Made by a program: the position numbers and the translations under genes. Shown here in pieces: positions 62,534 to 64,000 of a DNA stretch of 64,000 bases; the stretch's first letter is position 1; each line of letters opens with the position of its first letter. The DNA is from JAAYKT01 sp964408955. Lineage in GTDB: Bacteria > Bacillota > Clostridia > Lutisporales > Lutisporaceae. The DNA lies in assembly GCA_964408955.1 (NCBI GenBank), contig CAYPBK010000001.1, positions 1 through 64,000 on the forward strand. Reading direction: 5' to 3'. The notes below the pieces were generated by a model that made no database searches, was not told where the DNA came from, and saw only the letters and a program-made list of their open reading frames with translations.

Positions 62534-63716
62534 AAACTTTATCACCTAACAATGAATTAATTATTTTGTTTATATCTGCAACTTCTATATCATCCGGAAC
62601 GTTTTGTCCAACAGTAATATAGGATAATGGTTTTTTAGTTAAATGAGCTATGTTTATTATTATACCTAATGATGAAGTCTCGTCAATTTTAGTAAATAGT
62701 AGTTTATAATCCTTTAAAAAGCTATAATTATCAATAATTTCTTTGCAATCAGTCATCTTTGTTGTTGCGCTGATTACCAGGTATATTTGGCTGTCGATTT
62801 CTTCATCCAGTAATGGTTTTAATTCCATTAACTGGTACTTGTCCTTGTGGCTTCTGCCTGCTGTATCTACCATTATAATATCCTTTTCTTTATACTTCAT
62901 TACAGCGTCAGCAAATTCCAAAGGTGAATAAATAACTGTAATAGGCACGTTAATTATTTCACTATAAGTTCTTAATTGCTCAACTGCAGCAATTCTATAT
63001 GTATCAGAGGTAATAAAACCAACCTTCTTTTTCTTAGACAATGAAAAAATTGCTGCAAGCTTTGCTAATGTCGTTGTTTTACCTACACCTGTAGGACCTA
63101 CAAAAATCATTACTTTCTTAAATATGTTCTCAAAATCGTCTTGTTGTCTTGGAAATAAATCAAATAATATATTATAAATATAATTCCTCACTACATTCTC
63201 ATCATCTTGTACTTGCAACGTTAGCTCAGCGCTAATCCTTTCTTTTATTTTATTAATAATTTCTTCTTCAACCTCATTTTTTCGCAGTCTATTCAGGTAT
63301 TCCTTAACTAAATCTGAATGCTTATCTTCATCATCCTTTAAAGTATTATATACTTTCCCCACAATAGTTTTTAATTCGCTAAATTCTATTTCCATGTTCT
63401 TAAAAGCTTTATTTGCTTCATTGTATTGAATCTCGTTTTGTTCTTTCTTTTCACCTTCGTTATCCATTATGGAAACTTTGCTATTTGCTGATATTTCGGT
63501 ATCCATACTTAGCTTATTCCTTGACTTATCTTCTTCAGCTCTTTCATAACTGTCTATCGTTGCAATAACCTCAACTAAAGGTCTTGAAAAGAAGCCAATA
63601 ATGCCTTTTTTCTTAATTTTTCTAGTGCTTATTATTATTGCATCCCGTCCTAAATCTATTTTTACTTTTTGCATGGCTTCTTGTACGGTATCACCTATAT
63701 ATCTTTTTACTTTCAT
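62517..63716 (-). CDS. flhF: Flagellar SRP-like GTPase FlhF
   Basis: Sets flagellar position together with FlhG. 399 residues: a basic N-terminal B domain (KVKRYIGDTVQEAMQKVKIDLG) and an NG GTPase domain with G1 VGPTGVGKTTTLAKLA near 213, G3 DTAGRSHKD and G4 TKIDE. It starts at the last base of the flhA stop region, so translation is probably coupled. Confidence 0.96.
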   Translation of the reverse strand: MKVKRYIGDTVQEAMQKVKIDLGRDAIIISTRKIKKKGIIGFFSRPLVEVIATIDSYERAEEDKSRNKLSMDTEISANSKVSIMDNEGEKKEQNEIQYNEANKAFKNMEIEFSELKTIVGKVYNTLKDDEDKHSDLVKEYLNRLRKNEVEEEIINKIKERISAELTLQVQDDENVVRNYIYNILFDLFPRQQDDFENIFKKVMIFVGPTGVGKTTTLAKLAAIFSLSKKKKVGFITSDTYRIAAVEQLRTYSEIINVPITVIYSPLEFADAVMKYKEKDIIMVDTAGRSHKDKYQLMELKPLLDEEIDSQIYLVISATTKMTDCKEIIDNYSFLKDYKLLFTKIDETSSLGIIINIAHLTKKPLSYITVGQNVPDDIEVADINKIINSLLGDKVYERSS

Positions 63717-64000
63717 TAAACATTCACCATCCCAACAGATTGAACCTCTATAGTAGGATCAATTTCATTATATGACAATACAGTTAAACCAGGTATAACT
63801 CCCTCTGCCATTCGCTTAAAATACATTCTAACCATAGGAGAAGTCAATACAAGAGGCGTTTCGCCTAAGGACATCACATTTTGTACTTCTTTCATCAAGT
63901 TTCGTGCAATATTCTCTGATATCTCCGGATCAACGGATAAATAGGTACCGTAATCCGTTTGCTGAATTGAATCAATAATTGCTTGTTCCAATTCTTGTCC
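63716..64000 (-). CDS. flhA: Flagellar export gate protein FlhA, C-terminal part only
   Basis: Only the last 94 residues lie in the window; the frame is open to the edge (GQELEQAIIDSIQQTDYG). The segment ENIARNLMKEV, PLVLTSPMVRMYFKRM and LTVLSYNEIDPTIEVQSVG is the conserved end of the FlhA cytoplasmic domain. The flhA-flhF-flhG order is canonical. Confidence 0.95.
   Translation of the reverse strand, partial: GQELEQAIIDSIQQTDYGTYLSVDPEISENIARNLMKEVQNVMSLGETPLVLTSPMVRMYFKRMAEGVIPGLTVLSYNEIDPTIEVQSVGMVNV

Overview
The window looks like a chromosome segment from a low-GC, Gram-positive, endospore-forming, flagellated Clostridia-type bacterium. The evidence is strong AT bias, purine-rich AGGAGG-type ribosome binding sites, spoVS and the YlmC/YmxH sporulation protein, FtsK/SpoIIIE, PolC-type replicase, RNase Y, Gram-positive LexA boxes (GAAC-N4-GTTC), a sigma-28/che operon ordered as in Bacillus, and hfq next to miaA. 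The species cannot be named from this sequence.

Layout: 1-451 is intergenic, with the end of a dispersed repeat. 452-3883 (+) is a branched-chain amino acid ABC transporter, livHMGF. 4056-12491 (+) is miaB-mutS-mutL-miaA-hfq plus a PLP-enzyme gene (tRNA modification, mismatch repair, RNA chaperone). 12593-13688 is a divergent SOS module, lexA/yneA, with three LexA boxes. It is followed by a tyrosine recombinase and a lone tRNA-Trp. From 15572 to the end everything is on the minus strand. In genome order these genes are: PHP phosphatase, spoVS, ymdB, rny, recX, recA, cinA, pgsA, ftsK, tepA, ylmC, dut, ymxG, pnp, rpsO, ribF, truB, nrnA, rbfA, infB, ylxQ, ylxR, nusA, rimP, polC, a family 2 glycosyltransferase, ispG, rseP, dxr, cdsA, uppS, a 67-residue unknown, frr, pyrH, tsf, rpsB. 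The tail of a fla/che operon follows: YceG-like gene, swrB, a 105-residue unknown, a DUF342 gene, sigD, a small membrane protein, cheD, cheC, cheW, cheA, a receiver-less cheB, a PilZ gene, flhG, flhF and flhA, which runs off the window.

Most of this is a conserved housekeeping backbone, and transcription on the minus strand runs from flhA down towards the PHP gene. Four things stand out. (1) A dispersed MITE-like element occurs three times: whole at 39062-39290 with perfect 12-bp terminal inverted repeats, cut by the window start at 1-148, and right-truncated at 52453-52584. (2) RNase Y has no ATG/GTG/TTG codon that would include its membrane anchor, and its Shine-Dalgarno points at an ATT codon. 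(3) CheB consists only of the methylesterase domain. (4) The SOS regulon is unusually legible, with good LexA boxes set against promoter elements for lexA, yneA and recA. I see no CRISPR array, prophage, complete transposase gene or riboswitch. No clearly new multi-gene system is evident; the repeat family and the RNase Y start are the best candidates for something undescribed.
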